From contig JAJFJZ010000002.1 of NCBI GenBank assembly GCA_021773565.1, positions 1 through 64,000 on the forward strand: a DNA stretch of 64,000 nt. The letters run 5' to 3'. The notes under the pieces are model-generated. The model searched no databases and had not been told where the DNA came from. It saw only the letters and a program-made list of their open reading frames with translations. Below are positions 1 to 9,026 of the stretch, one piece after another; the first letter of the stretch is position 1; each line of letters opens with the position of its first letter. The DNA is from Gammaproteobacteria bacterium (GTDB taxonomy: Bacteria; Pseudomonadota; Gammaproteobacteria; Pseudomonadales; Azotimanducaceae). A program made the translations under genes and the position numbers.

Positions 1-174
1 GAGGAACTTACGGTCGATCAACGACAGATAGTCGTGTTAAGGGATTATCTGAACTTGTCCTACGCGGAAATTGCCGATGTTCTGGACATAACATCTGGAA
101 CGGTGATGTCACGTTTACATCGCTCAAGATTAGCATTAAAAAAGATACTGACAGGTAATTATTATGGAAACTAG
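1..174 (+). CDS. RNA polymerase sigma-70 family (ECF-type) sigma factor, C-terminal fragment
   Basis: The window opens inside this gene; only the last 57 codons are present. They form a region-4 helix-turn-helix: residues 14-29 ([16 protein letters not shown]) are the first part and [10 protein letters not shown] is the recognition helix, the arrangement typical of ECF sigma factors that bind the -35 element. The stop at 172-174 lies 11 bases inside the next gene, which encodes a zinc-finger anti-sigma-like protein, so the two are translationally coupled as usual for sigma/anti-sigma pairs. The stimulus cannot be told from the fragment. Confidence 0.85.
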   Translation, partial: EELTVDQRQIVVLRDYLNLSYAEIADVLDITSGTVMSRLHRSRLALKKILTGNYYGN

Positions 175-610
175 AAAACCAGATGATCATGTGGCTGAAT
201 TATTGTCCGGCCACCTGGATAAGGAGCTAACACAACAGCAACAGCAGATTGTCGAGGTGCATATTCAAGCCTGCGAAGCATGCAGGCACGATCTCATGGA
301 ATTAACGAAATTACGCAGCAATATAGGAAAAACTGATTTGAGTGTTACACGCGACCATAGTTGGGGTGAAACAATCAATGACGGTGGCGTTCGACTCACG
401 CACAATATCGGTTGGTTACTGTTCCTGGGTGGATTGCTAATTGTTGGTGCCGCAGTTACCTATGAAATATTGTTTATCGATGGCTCAAACATATATGAAA
501 AGCTGATTTTCTTTTCTATTACAGGCGGTATTGGTTTACTGTTTTATTCTGTGTTGCGGCAACGATTAATCGAGCGAAAAACAGACAAATACAAAGATGT
601 GGAGATCTAG
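164..610 (+). CDS. Putative membrane-bound zinc-finger anti-sigma factor
   Basis: 148 aa. The N-terminal region carries His33, Cys37 and Cys40 in [10 protein letters not shown], the HxxxCxxC core of anti-sigma zinc fingers (zf-HC2/ZAS), after an amphipathic stretch with LSGHLDKEL. Two hydrophobic segments follow (about residues 80-105 and 113-134), so the protein probably holds the sigma factor at the inner membrane through its cytoplasmic N-terminus. The start overlaps the sigma-factor stop by 11 bases. The C-terminal tail after the second membrane segment is short, so no large periplasmic sensor domain is present. Family assignment rests on the zinc motif and the gene order. Confidence 0.78.
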   Translation: METRKPDDHVAELLSGHLDKELTQQQQQIVEVHIQACEACRHDLMELTKLRSNIGKTDLSVTRDHSWGETINDGGVRLTHNIGWLLFLGGLLIVGAAVTYEILFIDGSNIYEKLIFFSITGGIGLLFYSVLRQRLIERKTDKYKDVEI

Positions 611-613
611 TAG

Positions 614-934
614 ATGATAGTTGTTACTTCTGAGCACATAGCACATAAGCGCATAGTTAAATCTCTGGGTCTGGTAAGAGGTAACACCGTTCGGGCGCGA
701 CATATAGGAAAAGACATACTCGCGGGTCTGCGCAATATCGTTGGCGGAGAAATCCACGAATACGCAAAGCTCATCGCGGAGAGTCGCGAACAGTGCCTGG
801 ACAGGATGGTAATCGAAGCAGAATCACTAGGCGCCAACGCAATTATTGCTACACGATTTACCACCTCTGTGCTGATGGGAGGGGTAGCTGAGTTGCTGGT
901 GGTAGGTACTGCGGTAATTATAGAAGATGATTAG
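614..934 (+). CDS. YbjQ/UPF0145 family protein
   Basis: 106 aa. The pattern of the YbjQ (DUF74) family is clear: an N-terminal VKSLGLVRGNTVRAR strand region, the IHEYAKLIAESREQCLDRM helix and the LGANAIIATRFTTS segment. The family forms small oligomeric beta-barrel rings; some members are annotated as heavy-metal binding, but no firm biochemical role is known. The gene follows the anti-sigma gene by three bases with GGAG upstream of the ATG, so it is probably part of the same transcript and possibly of the same stress regulon. That regulatory link is inference. Confidence 0.85.
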   Translation: MIVVTSEHIAHKRIVKSLGLVRGNTVRARHIGKDILAGLRNIVGGEIHEYAKLIAESREQCLDRMVIEAESLGANAIIATRFTTSVLMGGVAELLVVGTAVIIEDD

Positions 935-1446
935 CGCCGTCTGGTTTCCTCTTCCAGGCCAAATTTGGTCAGGTTCAAGGCCATTCTGTGCTCGGTGATA
1001 TGTTGCCTCGGGGCAGGCAATGTTCCGGTTTCACCCGTTGCGACAAAGCCCTTTCGGGTATACAAGGCAATAGCGGGTGAATTGTAGTCAGCAACGTCCA
1101 GCACAAGACGGAGAAAGCCGCGGGATCCAGACCACCTTATAACAGCATCAATCAACGAACTACCGACTGTTTTTCCGCGCGCCCCGGGCGCTACCCACAT
1201 GGATATTAAATATGCTTCATCCGTGTCTTCCGTACTTTCAACACCTCGCACGACACCGGCATCCCTTCCCTCCAGCACAGCAATCCAGGTTGGAATGTCT
1301 TTCACTTGCCCCGACCAGTACACATCAGGGTGGCGCTCGGCATCAGCCAATGTGCTGCCAAACGCATCGGGTGCATCGTGCAGGGAAGCAAGGCGGATGT
1401 TGCGCCACCGCTCCCCTTCTGAAGGGTTCAACAATTCAACAGACAT
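931..1446 (-). CDS. GNAT family N-acetyltransferase
   Basis: 171 aa. The start at 1446 (MSVELLNPSEGERW) is chosen because it overlaps the upstream kinase-like gene by 11 bases and the conserved GNAT fold begins there; the open frame continues upstream but only as an antisense-like extension inside the neighbour. Visible GNAT features are the first strand and helix (RWRNIRLASLHDAPDAFG), the substrate strand YLISMWVAP, the acetyl-CoA pyrophosphate loop region APGARGKTVGSSLID (about residues 96-110) and the C-terminal NSPAIALYTRKGFVATGE motif. It probably acetylates a small molecule or protein amine; the substrate is unknown. Its stop region meets the YbjQ gene convergently with a 4-base overlap. 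Confidence 0.85.
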   Translation of the reverse strand: MSVELLNPSEGERWRNIRLASLHDAPDAFGSTLADAERHPDVYWSGQVKDIPTWIAVLEGRDAGVVRGVESTEDTDEAYLISMWVAPGARGKTVGSSLIDAVIRWSGSRGFLRLVLDVADYNSPAIALYTRKGFVATGETGTLPAPRQHITEHRMALNLTKFGLEEETRRR

Positions 1447-1978
1447 ATCGAATTTCGCGCTCGCCAAGCTCTCTATCGTCCGGCGGTTGCCACATACTAT
1501 CGGCGAGGTTAAATACTTCGTCTGAAACGTACATTTTGAAGGTTCCATCACCCTGGGAATTTCTTTCCTGCACCCTTCGCCGCCTTTCTTCTTTTTCAAC
1601 CTGCAAAATATATACTATTAACGGACACCCAACGACATCGACACGACCATAGAAATCTTCCCTGTCCTGCCTTCGAATTAACCCCAGTTCCAAAACAACG
1701 CTCTGTTCAGACACGATCAAATCATTCGCCTGGTTCCATATCTGTGCGATACAGCGACTTTTACGCTCTGCATACCAGGCCATAAATTCCTTCTCGGGCC
1801 GGTCCGGCGAAAACAGCGTTACCATCCACTCATCCAGATTAAATCGCGGAGCCGCATGTGATTGACCAAGCCGTGCGGCATAAGTCGACTTTCCTGCTCC
1901 AACCGGACCCTCTACGAGATGAACGGTTGCCGGAGCTTTTTCCATGAATGCATTGGATCTGTCATCATTTTTATTCAT
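1436..1978 (-). CDS. P-loop ATPase/kinase of the zeta-toxin/AAA_33 type
   Basis: About 180 aa from the ATG at 1978. This start is preferred over the more distant one at 2113 because AAAGGAAC lies just upstream and because a strong terminator hairpin (2017-2053) would otherwise fall inside the coding region. The N-terminus holds a Walker A motif, VEGPVGAGKSTYA, followed by FNLDEWM, the pattern of small kinases that phosphorylate small molecules or nucleotides. An arginine-rich lid segment, EKEERRRRVQERN, lies about two thirds along. It is coupled to the following GNAT gene by an 11-base overlap, suggesting a two-step modification of one substrate or a resistance pair. The substrate is unknown. 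Confidence 0.75.
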   Translation of the reverse strand: MNKNDDRSNAFMEKAPATVHLVEGPVGAGKSTYAARLGQSHAAPRFNLDEWMVTLFSPDRPEKEFMAWYAERKSRCIAQIWNQANDLIVSEQSVVLELGLIRRQDREDFYGRVDVVGCPLIVYILQVEKEERRRRVQERNSQGDGTFKMYVSDEVFNLADSMWQPPDDRELGEREIRYVC

Positions 1979-2016
1979 CAGAGTTCCTTTAATTGATACC
2001 TGGATTTGATTGCCAT

Positions 2017-2053
2017 AAAAAAACGCCCTCCCGGCAAACCGGGAGGGCGTTTT
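2017..2053 (-). terminator. Strong A/T-flanked intrinsic terminator hairpin ahead of the kinase gene
   Basis: An 11-bp perfect GC-rich stem (CGCCCTCCCGG at 2024-2034 with its complement at 2039-2049) closes a 4-base loop. It is flanked by an A-run on one side and a T-run on the other, so it could terminate in either direction. It lies between two divergent genes, where no protein gene ends, so it should end a short minus-strand transcript or act as an attenuator in the kinase leader. Confidence 0.8.
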
Positions 2054-2111
2054 GAAATAGACATTAACCAGCCATGGATTCAATAAGGAACTGGTTCGAA
2101 ATAAAAGAGAC

Positions 2112-2139
2112 ACTATAAACCCCGAAACAAAAATCGCAA
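2112..2139 (-). promoter_or_regulatory. Candidate sigma-70 promoter upstream of the orphan terminator
   Basis: On the minus strand TTGCGA (2139-2134) and TATAGT (2117-2112) are separated by 16 bases. Transcription would begin near 2105 and reach the hairpin at 2053-2017 after roughly 50-90 bases, before the kinase start at 1978. This would give either a small RNA or an attenuated leader. The call rests on sequence match only. Confidence 0.4.
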
Positions 2140-2232
2140 TGTTTTTCAGTTTGGTGAATCAAGCCATTCAAATCACTTGTTGTATCGATCTGCGCTTTGT
2201 TACCATTTTCAGGTCTCTATCAGGTCCCTAAT

Positions 2233-2949
2233 ATGCTCTCACGAAAAATAGTAGATAACTTGCGAAAGCAGAATTGGCTCGCGGTATCACTGGATTTAAT
2301 CGTAGTGGTAGCAGGCATTTTTATTGGCTTACAGGCCTCGGAATGGAACGATAAACGACTAGAGCATCAGGAAGGTCTTTATTATCTCAAGGCACTTCAA
2401 TTCCAACTCCAACATGATATCGAAGAAGGAAAGGCCGAATTGGAGAAATCCAGTGGATATCTAGCATCAACCGGACAGGCTCTCGGCCTGTTGTGGAAGG
2501 ATAAACCGGATGAAGGTGACTTGAAGAGTTTTCAGGAATTACACTTATCAGCGTTTCAACTTTGGGGTCCGATACAAAAACCCGTAACGTTAAGGCAACT
2601 GGTTGACGATGGAAAAATAGATCTCATTCGATCAAAAAAAATCCAGCGCGCTATATTGGACTATGAAAGTGCCTATGTTGATGCCATTCAACAGACGAGC
2701 ACCTCGTATGCATATTCCAGGGACATCACCTTAACCATTATGAATACCCTTGATTACAGGGGACCCGTAATCACCAATACCGTTGAAGAATTGAGAAACA
2801 ACCGGACGCTCGTTTCCGCGATCCGTGCAAAAGCAATCATGCAACGGATTCAACTGCAAGTTCTGGAAAGTGTGCAAAAATCCAACCTCGAATTGGAGGA
2901 AGTTCTGGAATCCTATTTGTCTTCCGAACTAAGTAGTTCTGTCCCTTAA
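2233..2949 (+). CDS. Uncharacterised single-pass membrane protein of the DUF6090 type
   Basis: 238 aa from the ATG at 2233 (an in-frame start at 2197 is possible but has no better ribosome site). The N-terminal NWLAVSLDLIVVVAGIFIGLQASEWN is the hallmark of DUF6090-like proteins: a short basic cytoplasmic stretch, one transmembrane helix and the conserved QxxxWN end. The rest is predicted helical, with charged heptad-like stretches (residues about 45-80 and 185-235). The function of the family is unknown to me. The 3' end overlaps the convergent DUF4199 gene by 21 bases. Confidence 0.65.
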   Translation: MLSRKIVDNLRKQNWLAVSLDLIVVVAGIFIGLQASEWNDKRLEHQEGLYYLKALQFQLQHDIEEGKAELEKSSGYLASTGQALGLLWKDKPDEGDLKSFQELHLSAFQLWGPIQKPVTLRQLVDDGKIDLIRSKKIQRAILDYESAYVDAIQQTSTSYAYSRDITLTIMNTLDYRGPVITNTVEELRNNRTLVSAIRAKAIMQRIQLQVLESVQKSNLELEEVLESYLSSELSSSVP

Positions 2950-3429
2950 AATGAAAGCCGAAACCACACTAACCAACAGCCCAACCGGAAAGATTTCGAT
3001 AAATGTCATGGGTAACCGCAAAACGGGATTTGCATACTGCTGACGCATGGTCTCCATCTCTGCGACCGTGTTAGCCAGTTCTGCAGCCGGCACTCCCCTG
3101 GATCTGGCACCATCGATAATTGCTTGCGTATACAGCTCGATAAAGGCGTAGTCGGTTTGTGCCAGATAGAATTCCCAAACCAGTACGTAAACAAGACTTG
3201 CAACCACCGTTATCCCCAGGCCTACCAAAAAAGCGGTGCTAAATCGGATGACGCCACCCAGCGCTTCATCGCGAACCTGTTTTATAGCCACAAAGATAGA
3301 AGTGAATACCAAAAACATGACAAGAAACCCAAGCCACGCTGTAGCGACGCCCAACTCTATGCTAAGCAGACTGGTGCAGATGATAATAAAACCGGAAATT
3401 AGTCCAAAAACCCAGATTCGTTTTTTCAT
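2929..3429 (-). CDS. DUF4199 family inner-membrane protein
   Basis: 166 aa with four hydrophobic segments (about residues 5-24, 29-49, 66-88 and 140-160). The loop before the last helix holds MRQQYANPVLRLPMTFIEI, which matches the DUF4199 layout (three N-terminal helices, a long extracytoplasmic-looking loop, and a final helix after an F-E-proline region). The family is common in Bacteroidetes and marine gammaproteobacteria and has no assigned function. ATG at 3429 is preceded by AGGAGGAACAGG on the minus strand, a very good ribosome-binding site. Confidence 0.7.
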   Translation of the reverse strand: MKKRIWVFGLISGFIIICTSLLSIELGVATAWLGFLVMFLVFTSIFVAIKQVRDEALGGVIRFSTAFLVGLGITVVASLVYVLVWEFYLAQTDYAFIELYTQAIIDGARSRGVPAAELANTVAEMETMRQQYANPVLRLPMTFIEIFPVGLLVSVVSAFILRDRTT

Positions 3430-3637
3430 AATCCTGTTCCTCCTACAGAGGCTTAAAATATACCAACCGAATCAAGGGTGGTCACCCGGCATTAAATGAA
3501 TTTAGCCAAATGGCATATTCCTTGATCGTGCCATATTATGCTAGGCTCACAAAATGCGTTCCTGATACTAAACTGCGTTAATTGCCACGCCCGCTGCACG
3601 TTCAATGGGTTGTTACGTATTTAATTAAGGAATCATC

Positions 3638-4375
3638 ATGAAGAACTTTGATCGCACCACATTTGGCGAACTCTACGCTGAAAATTACGATGCACAACAC
3701 GATCCCGGCACTACCAATGCTGCAGTGGCCTTGCTGTGGGAGCTTGCAGCGGAAAGAAAGACGCTGGAGCTTGCTATTGGCACCGGCCGGGTAGCCCTGC
3801 CTTTGTTCGAACGTGGACTGGACATTCACGGGATTGAAGCATCAGAAAAAATGCTTTCGAAGCTACGCGCCAAAAAAGGGGGTGCTTCAATTCCTGTGAC
3901 CACAGGTGATATGGCAGACGTAAGAGTGGACAACAATTTCGGCTTTATCTATCTGATTTTCAACACACTATTTAACCTGCAATCCCAGGACGCCCAGGTT
4001 CGGTGTTTCAAAAACACAGCCGGGCATCTGATCCCGGGAGGCATGTTTCTAGTTGAGACCTTTGTACCCGATGTCACGCAATTTACCAGGGGACAAAACC
4101 TGCAAACCCTGCATGTTGACAGGCAGTCGGCAATGCTGGAAGCCACAGTGCACGACCCCCTGCGACAAACCATCGACTATCAACGTATTCGAATCACAGA
4201 CAAGGGCATACAATTAAAACCTCTGCCCATGCGTTATGCGTGGCCAGCAGAAATTGATTTAATGGCCAGACTTGCAGGACTACACCTACATTCGCGCTGG
4301 GGTAGTTGGGACCGTATACCCTTCACCTCAGAAAGCAATATGCACATTTCGATATATAAGAAGGACGAGCAATGA
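3638..4375 (+). CDS. Class I SAM-dependent methyltransferase
   Basis: 245 aa. Motif I is LELAIGTGRVALPL (about residues 44-57), followed by an acidic strand end in IHGIEASEKML and the TGDMADV motif (about residues 88-94), the usual SAM-binding order of the Methyltransf_25/11 families. The C-terminal half has the small beta-sheet cap typical of small-molecule methyltransferases. Its substrate is not evident. Its stop overlaps the following CocE-family hydrolase gene in an ATGA junction, so the two are made together. AAGGA lies seven bases before the ATG. Confidence 0.88.
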   Translation: MKNFDRTTFGELYAENYDAQHDPGTTNAAVALLWELAAERKTLELAIGTGRVALPLFERGLDIHGIEASEKMLSKLRAKKGGASIPVTTGDMADVRVDNNFGFIYLIFNTLFNLQSQDAQVRCFKNTAGHLIPGGMFLVETFVPDVTQFTRGQNLQTLHVDRQSAMLEATVHDPLRQTIDYQRIRITDKGIQLKPLPMRYAWPAEIDLMARLAGLHLHSRWGSWDRIPFTSESNMHISIYKKDEQ

Positions 4376-6147
4376 ATCGATGGGTACGAAATTCACTAAT
4401 GGCGGTTTCGATTCTGTTTCTCACGGGAATAACATTATTCCTCAGTCGAAATGAACTCACCCGTTATTGGGAGGGGCTTCCCGCATTTACCCATAGTTCA
4501 GGCGAAAGCTACTCGGAATGGGTCAGTGTGCAGGATGGCTTAAAACTACATACCACCGTTCAGTTGCCATCCGGGTTGGGTCCCTATCCCACCATATTGA
4601 TCAGAAACCCCTATGCTGAATTCGGTACCATTATGCGCGATACAATGTGTGGTCGTTTTGTGCGTTATGGATACGCCTGCGTTTTTCAGGACGTGCGTGG
4701 GCAGGGATTGTCCGAGGGAGCGTGGCAACCCGGAGTTAACGAAATAGGCGATGGCCGCGACACTCTGAACTGGTTAGTGAAACAAAAATTCCAGGATGGG
4801 AATATTGCCATGGTGGGCGCTTCGTATCTGGCATCCGTGCAATGGGCAGCTGCGATTGGGGGCATGCCAGAAGAAGTAAAAACGTTTGTACCGGCAGTTT
4901 TCGCGACCAACAACCATGCTGTTATGTATCAGGAAGGTATGTTTCGACATGAAACATTCACTGCCTGGGCAAGCATGATGCGCGGCAGCAATTCAGATGC
5001 TGAAGATGCAGGTGGTGACTACCATCGTGCAATTAAACACCTGCCACACAATCAGGTGGACGAACAGATATTCGGGCAAGCCATGCCCTGGTATCAGGAC
5101 ATGATAAATAGTGCATCCCCAACTGCAAAATTCTGGTCTGAGCCAGGCACGGTTCAGCTGCGAGCCATTCCATCTTCACTCGAAGTTCCTATTCTAATGA
5201 TCGGGGGCTGGTATGACGTATTCATCGGCCCACAGCTACAGGACTGGCAACAACTGGCAACCCGCTCGCGTAGCCGTTTTGTAATTGGCCCCTGGACACA
5301 CATTGGTGGTGGGAGTAAAGATCTCGAAACACCGGATGCAGAGGGTGGCCTGAATCAATGGAAAGAAATGCTGCCCTGGCTCGAGCACCATCTAAAAGGT
5401 GGGCCATTGATGCATTCTGCAGGTGTAAAGGCTTACGTGATGCGTGAGAATGTTTGGAAAGAGTACACCCAGTGGCCGCCGACAGGTACGCCAAAACGAT
5501 TTTTTCTGGGTAACCTGGCGCAGGCCAGGGGCTGCACAGGAGGGAGCCTGACGGCCAATCCGCCGCAGACGATGTCCCGGGTCAACTACGAATACAACCC
5601 CAACAATCCGGTACCCACACGTGGGGGCGCCGGTATGCTGGCCTTTATTTTACCCGGCTTTAACGGTGCACCTCCCGCCAATGTATTACAAAACGGCTTG
5701 TGCGAGCGCCAGGACATTCTCAGTTTTACCACCCAAAAACTTGAGTCTGCCCTGAAAATAGCAGGAGACATCAGTGTGTCTTTAAGTGTGTCTTCAAGTG
5801 CCAATGACACTGCTTTTACTGCGAAACTGGTGGAAATACTACCGGACGGGAGAGAAATTAATGTCCGGGATTCCATCACCTCGCTGGCTTATCGTAATGG
5901 TGCTCGGCAACCACTCGTCTATACCGCAAACACACGCGTTGATATAAAGATAAAGTTTTGGCCTATAGAGTGGACCCTGGCAAAGGGTTCACGGTTACGC
6001 CTGGATATTTCTTCCTCAGACTTTCCAAAATTCCACGCACACCGCAATCAGGCTGGAAACTGGGCTGAACACACGCAGATGTTGAGCGCCACGCAATCGA
6101 TATACAGCGGTGAAGCAAGTTGGGTCGAATTCAATAGCGTAATGTAG
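4372..6147 (+). CDS. CocE/NonD family serine hydrolase (S15 type)
   Basis: 591 aa. An N-terminal hydrophobic helix (residues 8-24) anchors or exports the protein. The alpha/beta-hydrolase core has the oxyanion-region RNPYAEFG, the FQDVRGQGLSEG segment and the nucleophile elbow VGASYLASVQ (Ser about residue 147). The acid and base lie in GGWYDVFIGP and GPWTHIGGG. The C-terminal jelly-roll domain of X-Pro dipeptidyl-peptidase/cocaine-esterase relatives follows (about residues 380-591), ending in RLRLDISSSDFPKF. It should cleave an ester or amide in the periplasm; the substrate is unknown. Translationally coupled to the methyltransferase upstream. Confidence 0.88.
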   Translation: MNRWVRNSLMAVSILFLTGITLFLSRNELTRYWEGLPAFTHSSGESYSEWVSVQDGLKLHTTVQLPSGLGPYPTILIRNPYAEFGTIMRDTMCGRFVRYGYACVFQDVRGQGLSEGAWQPGVNEIGDGRDTLNWLVKQKFQDGNIAMVGASYLASVQWAAAIGGMPEEVKTFVPAVFATNNHAVMYQEGMFRHETFTAWASMMRGSNSDAEDAGGDYHRAIKHLPHNQVDEQIFGQAMPWYQDMINSASPTAKFWSEPGTVQLRAIPSSLEVPILMIGGWYDVFIGPQLQDWQQLATRSRSRFVIGPWTHIGGGSKDLETPDAEGGLNQWKEMLPWLEHHLKGGPLMHSAGVKAYVMRENVWKEYTQWPPTGTPKRFFLGNLAQARGCTGGSLTANPPQTMSRVNYEYNPNNPVPTRGGAGMLAFILPGFNGAPPANVLQNGLCERQDILSFTTQKLESALKIAGDISVSLSVSSSANDTAFTAKLVEILPDGREINVRDSITSLAYRNGARQPLVYTANTRVDIKIKFWPIEWTLAKGSRLRLDISSSDFPKFHAHRNQAGNWAEHTQMLSATQSIYSGEASWVEFNSVM

Positions 6148-6218
6148 CGACCACTCCCCTAAATACTTGAAAATATGGTCTAATTGTCGTACAACCTAAC
6201 TGAGCACCTACAATTAAC

Positions 6219-6638
6219 ATGAATTCCGGAACCACAATGTCATTGATACATACCGGTGCGAATCGTAAGTTGGCAAGCGCGCTCGCACTTACCCTATCCT
6301 TGCTACTTTGCGCTAATCTGCAGGCAGCGTCTGATACCTCCTATGATATCGCACAGAGGGCGTATGAGCGGTCTGATTTTAAGGAAGCGGAATCAAGGTT
6401 TCGCACGCTCGCCAACAACGGCCACCCTCCCGCCCAATACAATCTCGGTGTTATGTACACCCGCGGTGAAGGCCTGCCCCAGGATCTGGTACAGGCTTAT
6501 CTATGGTTTAGTCTCGCAGCCAGCAAACGTTATGGTTCTGCTCGCCAAAGCCGCGCAGCGGTACGCCGCGCACTAAATCCGTCTCAGGTAACAGAAGCGC
6601 AACGCCTGATTGATGAGTGGAAGAGCCAGCGCAAGTAA
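6219..6638 (+). CDS. Exported Sel1-like repeat protein
   Basis: 139 aa (or 133 from the ATG at 6237). A signal peptide runs through LASALALTLSLLLCANLQA with cleavage likely after AQA/LQAA. One and a half Sel1/TPR-like repeats follow: AYERSDFKEAESRFRTLA and AQYNLGVMYTRGEGLPQDL with YLWFSLAASK, the standard Sel1 repeat. Such small periplasmic proteins usually act as protein-binding adaptors in the envelope. It stands alone between convergent and co-directional genes, so context gives no partner. Confidence 0.8.
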   Translation: MNSGTTMSLIHTGANRKLASALALTLSLLLCANLQAASDTSYDIAQRAYERSDFKEAESRFRTLANNGHPPAQYNLGVMYTRGEGLPQDLVQAYLWFSLAASKRYGSARQSRAAVRRALNPSQVTEAQRLIDEWKSQRK

Positions 6639-6660
6639 AAAGCACCCCATAAACCGAGTG

Positions 6661-7860
6661 CTACATGGAAAGTTGTTTTTTTACGCGGCCGAAGGCGACG
6701 ATAGCATAGTCCAGATCTTCCTGCGAAAGAGCTGCAGAAATTTGCGTGCGAATTCGTGCCTTGCCCACCGGGACGACGGGAAAAGAAAATGCCACAACGT
6801 AAATTCCCTCCGCCAGCATGGCTTCAGCAAATCGCACCGCAAGGGCGGCGTCATATAACATAACCGGCACAATGGGATGAATGCCGGGTAACAGATCAAA
6901 CCCCAATTCTTCCAGCCCCTGCCGAAACCGGGCTGTGTTACTCGCCAGACGCTCGCGCAAATCGTCTGAATTCTTTACCAGCTCAATGGCTTCAAGCGCA
7001 CCCGCCACTACGGGAGGTGCAACCGTATTGGAAAACAGGTAGGGTCTGGAGCGCTGCCTCAGCAGTTCTACTACTGCCTTTGAGGCGCAGGTAAATCCGC
7101 CGCTGGCTCCCCCCAGAGCTTTTCCCAGTGTCCCAGTCACAATATCGATGCGATGCATACAATTTCGATATTCGTGCGTGCCACGCCCCTTCTTTCCAAC
7201 GAAGCCGGTTGCGTGACAATCGTCAAAATGCACAAGTGCATCATACCTGGTCGCCAGATCGCAGATTTCATCAAGGCGGGCAATGGTGCCATCCATAGAA
7301 AATACACCGTCGGTGGTAATTAACTTGAAGCGCGCTCCTTTTTCCTGTGCAGCAAGCAACTGCTTTTCAAGGTCAGCCATATCATTATTTCGGTATCTGT
7401 AACGCTGCGCCTTGCACAGGCGAATACCGTCTATAATGCTTGCATGGTTTAACTCATCTGAAATTACCGCATCTTCTGCACCCAGCAGTACCTCAAAAAG
7501 CCCACCGTTGGCATCAAAACACGAAGGATAAAGTATGCAAGCCTCAGTGCCCAAAAATTCAGCAAGAGATTGTTCCAACTGCTTATGCAAACTTTGGGTA
7601 CCACAAATAAACCTTACCGATGCCATGCCATAGCCCCATTCCTTCAGGCCTCGTTCAGCAGCTTTGCCAACGGAGCTATGCTGGGCAAGACCCAGATAAT
7701 TATTGGCACACAGGTTGATTACTTTTGCTCCACCCTCAAGACCAACGTGTGCACCCTGGGGCGAGAAAATTTCACGTTCGTTTTTATACAAACCTGCCTC
7801 ACGAATGGCAGATAATTCATTTTCTACAAAGGTGCGGAAGGTATTCTCTTTGTCACTCAT
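6661..7860 (-). CDS. kbl: Glycine C-acetyltransferase (2-amino-3-ketobutyrate CoA ligase)
   Basis: 399 aa, the usual length. A fold-type I PLP enzyme of the alpha-oxoamine synthase family: [11 protein letters not shown] near the N-terminus, the substrate-specificity stretch [29 protein letters not shown], and the PLP lysine in [14 protein letters not shown]. It cleaves 2-amino-3-ketobutyrate with CoA to glycine and acetyl-CoA, the second step of threonine degradation. The gene starts two bases after the tdh stop, so tdh-kbl form one operon as in E. coli. All key motifs are present. Confidence 0.96.
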   Translation of the reverse strand: MSDKENTFRTFVENELSAIREAGLYKNEREIFSPQGAHVGLEGGAKVINLCANNYLGLAQHSSVGKAAERGLKEWGYGMASVRFICGTQSLHKQLEQSLAEFLGTEACILYPSCFDANGGLFEVLLGAEDAVISDELNHASIIDGIRLCKAQRYRYRNNDMADLEKQLLAAQEKGARFKLITTDGVFSMDGTIARLDEICDLATRYDALVHFDDCHATGFVGKKGRGTHEYRNCMHRIDIVTGTLGKALGGASGGFTCASKAVVELLRQRSRPYLFSNTVAPPVVAGALEAIELVKNSDDLRERLASNTARFRQGLEELGFDLLPGIHPIVPVMLYDAALAVRFAEAMLAEGIYVVAFSFPVVPVGKARIRTQISAALSQEDLDYAIVAFGRVKKQLSM

Positions 7861-7862
7861 TA

Positions 7863-8888
7863 TTAACTCCAGTTCAATATAACCTTGCTGGCTTCTCCGG
7901 TGTTCATCGCAGCAAATCCCTGACCAAATTCGGTGTAGTGCAAGCGGTGACTAATTACCGCCCCTATGTCCAGTCCGGACTCTATCATTACCGACATTTT
8001 GTACCAGGTTTCAAATATTTCACGCCCGTAAATGCCCTTTATGGTTAACATATTGAATATAACGGTATTCCAGTCCACCGCCATTTCTTCAGAGGGGATA
8101 CCCAACATTGCAATCTTGCCGCCGTGGCACATATTCACCAACATTTCTCGAAAGGCATCCGCACTACCGGACATTTCAAGACCCACATCAAACCCCTCTG
8201 ACATACCGAGTTGTTTTTGTACACTTTCAATGGATTCACTACGTACATCTACCGTACGAGTGGCACCCAACTTACGTGCCAGTTCCAGGCGCACAGGATT
8301 AATATCTGTGATCACGACATGACGCGCACCGGCGTGCCTGCATACCGCAGCAGCCATGGCACCAATAGGTCCGGCACCGGTTATCAGTACATCCTCTCCC
8401 AGCAGGTCATACTGCAGGGCCGTATGCACCGCGTTTCCCAAAGGGTCGAATAAGGCAGCAATGTCCGGATTAATGCCAGGACGATGTTCCCACACATTCG
8501 CCATGGGCAGCGCCAGATATTCAGCAAATGCACCCGGTCGGTCCACACCAATACCACTTGAGTGCGCACACAGGTGCCGTCGACCTGCCAGGCAATTGCG
8601 GCAATGACCACAAACTACGTGTCCTTCGCCAGATACCAGCTGGCCTGCATGAAAGCCATCGACATTGGCTCCAACTTCTATAATCTCGCCAACAAACTCA
8701 TGGCCAACAATCATGGGCACCGGAATGGTTTTTTGAGCCCAACTGTCCCAGTTCCAGATGTGCAGGTCGGTGCCGCAAATAGCAGTACGATCAATTTTGA
8801 TGAGAACATCATTTATGCCATATTCAGGGTCTGGAACGTTTTCCAGAGACAATCCCACTTCAGCATTACGTTTAACCAGCGCTTTCAT
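7863..8888 (-). CDS. tdh: L-threonine 3-dehydrogenase
   Basis: 341 aa, matching E. coli Tdh in length. Zinc-dependent medium-chain dehydrogenase: catalytic zinc ligands in [13 protein letters not shown] and GHEFVGEI, a structural zinc loop [15 protein letters not shown], and the NAD site [10 protein letters not shown]. It oxidises L-threonine to 2-amino-3-ketobutyrate, which kbl then cleaves. The upstream intergenic region (8889-9026) contains repeated GTTTAnTATAC-like sites shared with the divergent XRE-cupin regulator, which probably controls this operon. Confidence 0.96.
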   Translation of the reverse strand: MKALVKRNAEVGLSLENVPDPEYGINDVLIKIDRTAICGTDLHIWNWDSWAQKTIPVPMIVGHEFVGEIIEVGANVDGFHAGQLVSGEGHVVCGHCRNCLAGRRHLCAHSSGIGVDRPGAFAEYLALPMANVWEHRPGINPDIAALFDPLGNAVHTALQYDLLGEDVLITGAGPIGAMAAAVCRHAGARHVVITDINPVRLELARKLGATRTVDVRSESIESVQKQLGMSEGFDVGLEMSGSADAFREMLVNMCHGGKIAMLGIPSEEMAVDWNTVIFNMLTIKGIYGREIFETWYKMSVMIESGLDIGAVISHRLHYTEFGQGFAAMNTGEASKVILNWS

Positions 8889-8914
8889 GACCCGTGTTTA
8901 CCTGCTAGATTATT

Positions 8915-8963
8915 GTTTAATATACTAGATATTAATCCCGTATAGTAAACACAGATACTAAAC
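8915..8963. promoter_or_regulatory. Repeated operator-like sites between tdh and the XRE-cupin regulator
   Basis: Three related elements lie in the divergent promoter region: GTTTAATATAC (8915-8925), GTATAGTAAAC (8940-8950, the inverted form of GTTTACTATAC) and GATACTAAAC (8954-8963, inverted). Their common core is GTTTAnTATm. Their placement between a regulator and the tdh-kbl operon suggests binding sites for that regulator. This is pattern evidence only. Confidence 0.5.
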
Positions 8964-9026
8964 AATTAGTTCGCATATACAAGAATAATTTCTTATATAT
9001 AAGACAGACAAGACTGGATAAAATTA

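Noticed and set aside
931-1599. Long form of the GNAT protein with 51 extra N-terminal residues
   Set aside because: The extension lies inside the kinase gene, has a lysine-rich low-complexity start and no family match; the start at 1446 fits the overlap.
1436-2113. Kinase protein starting at 2113
   Set aside because: The extra 45 codons contain a strong intrinsic terminator; the ATG at 1978 has a good ribosome site.
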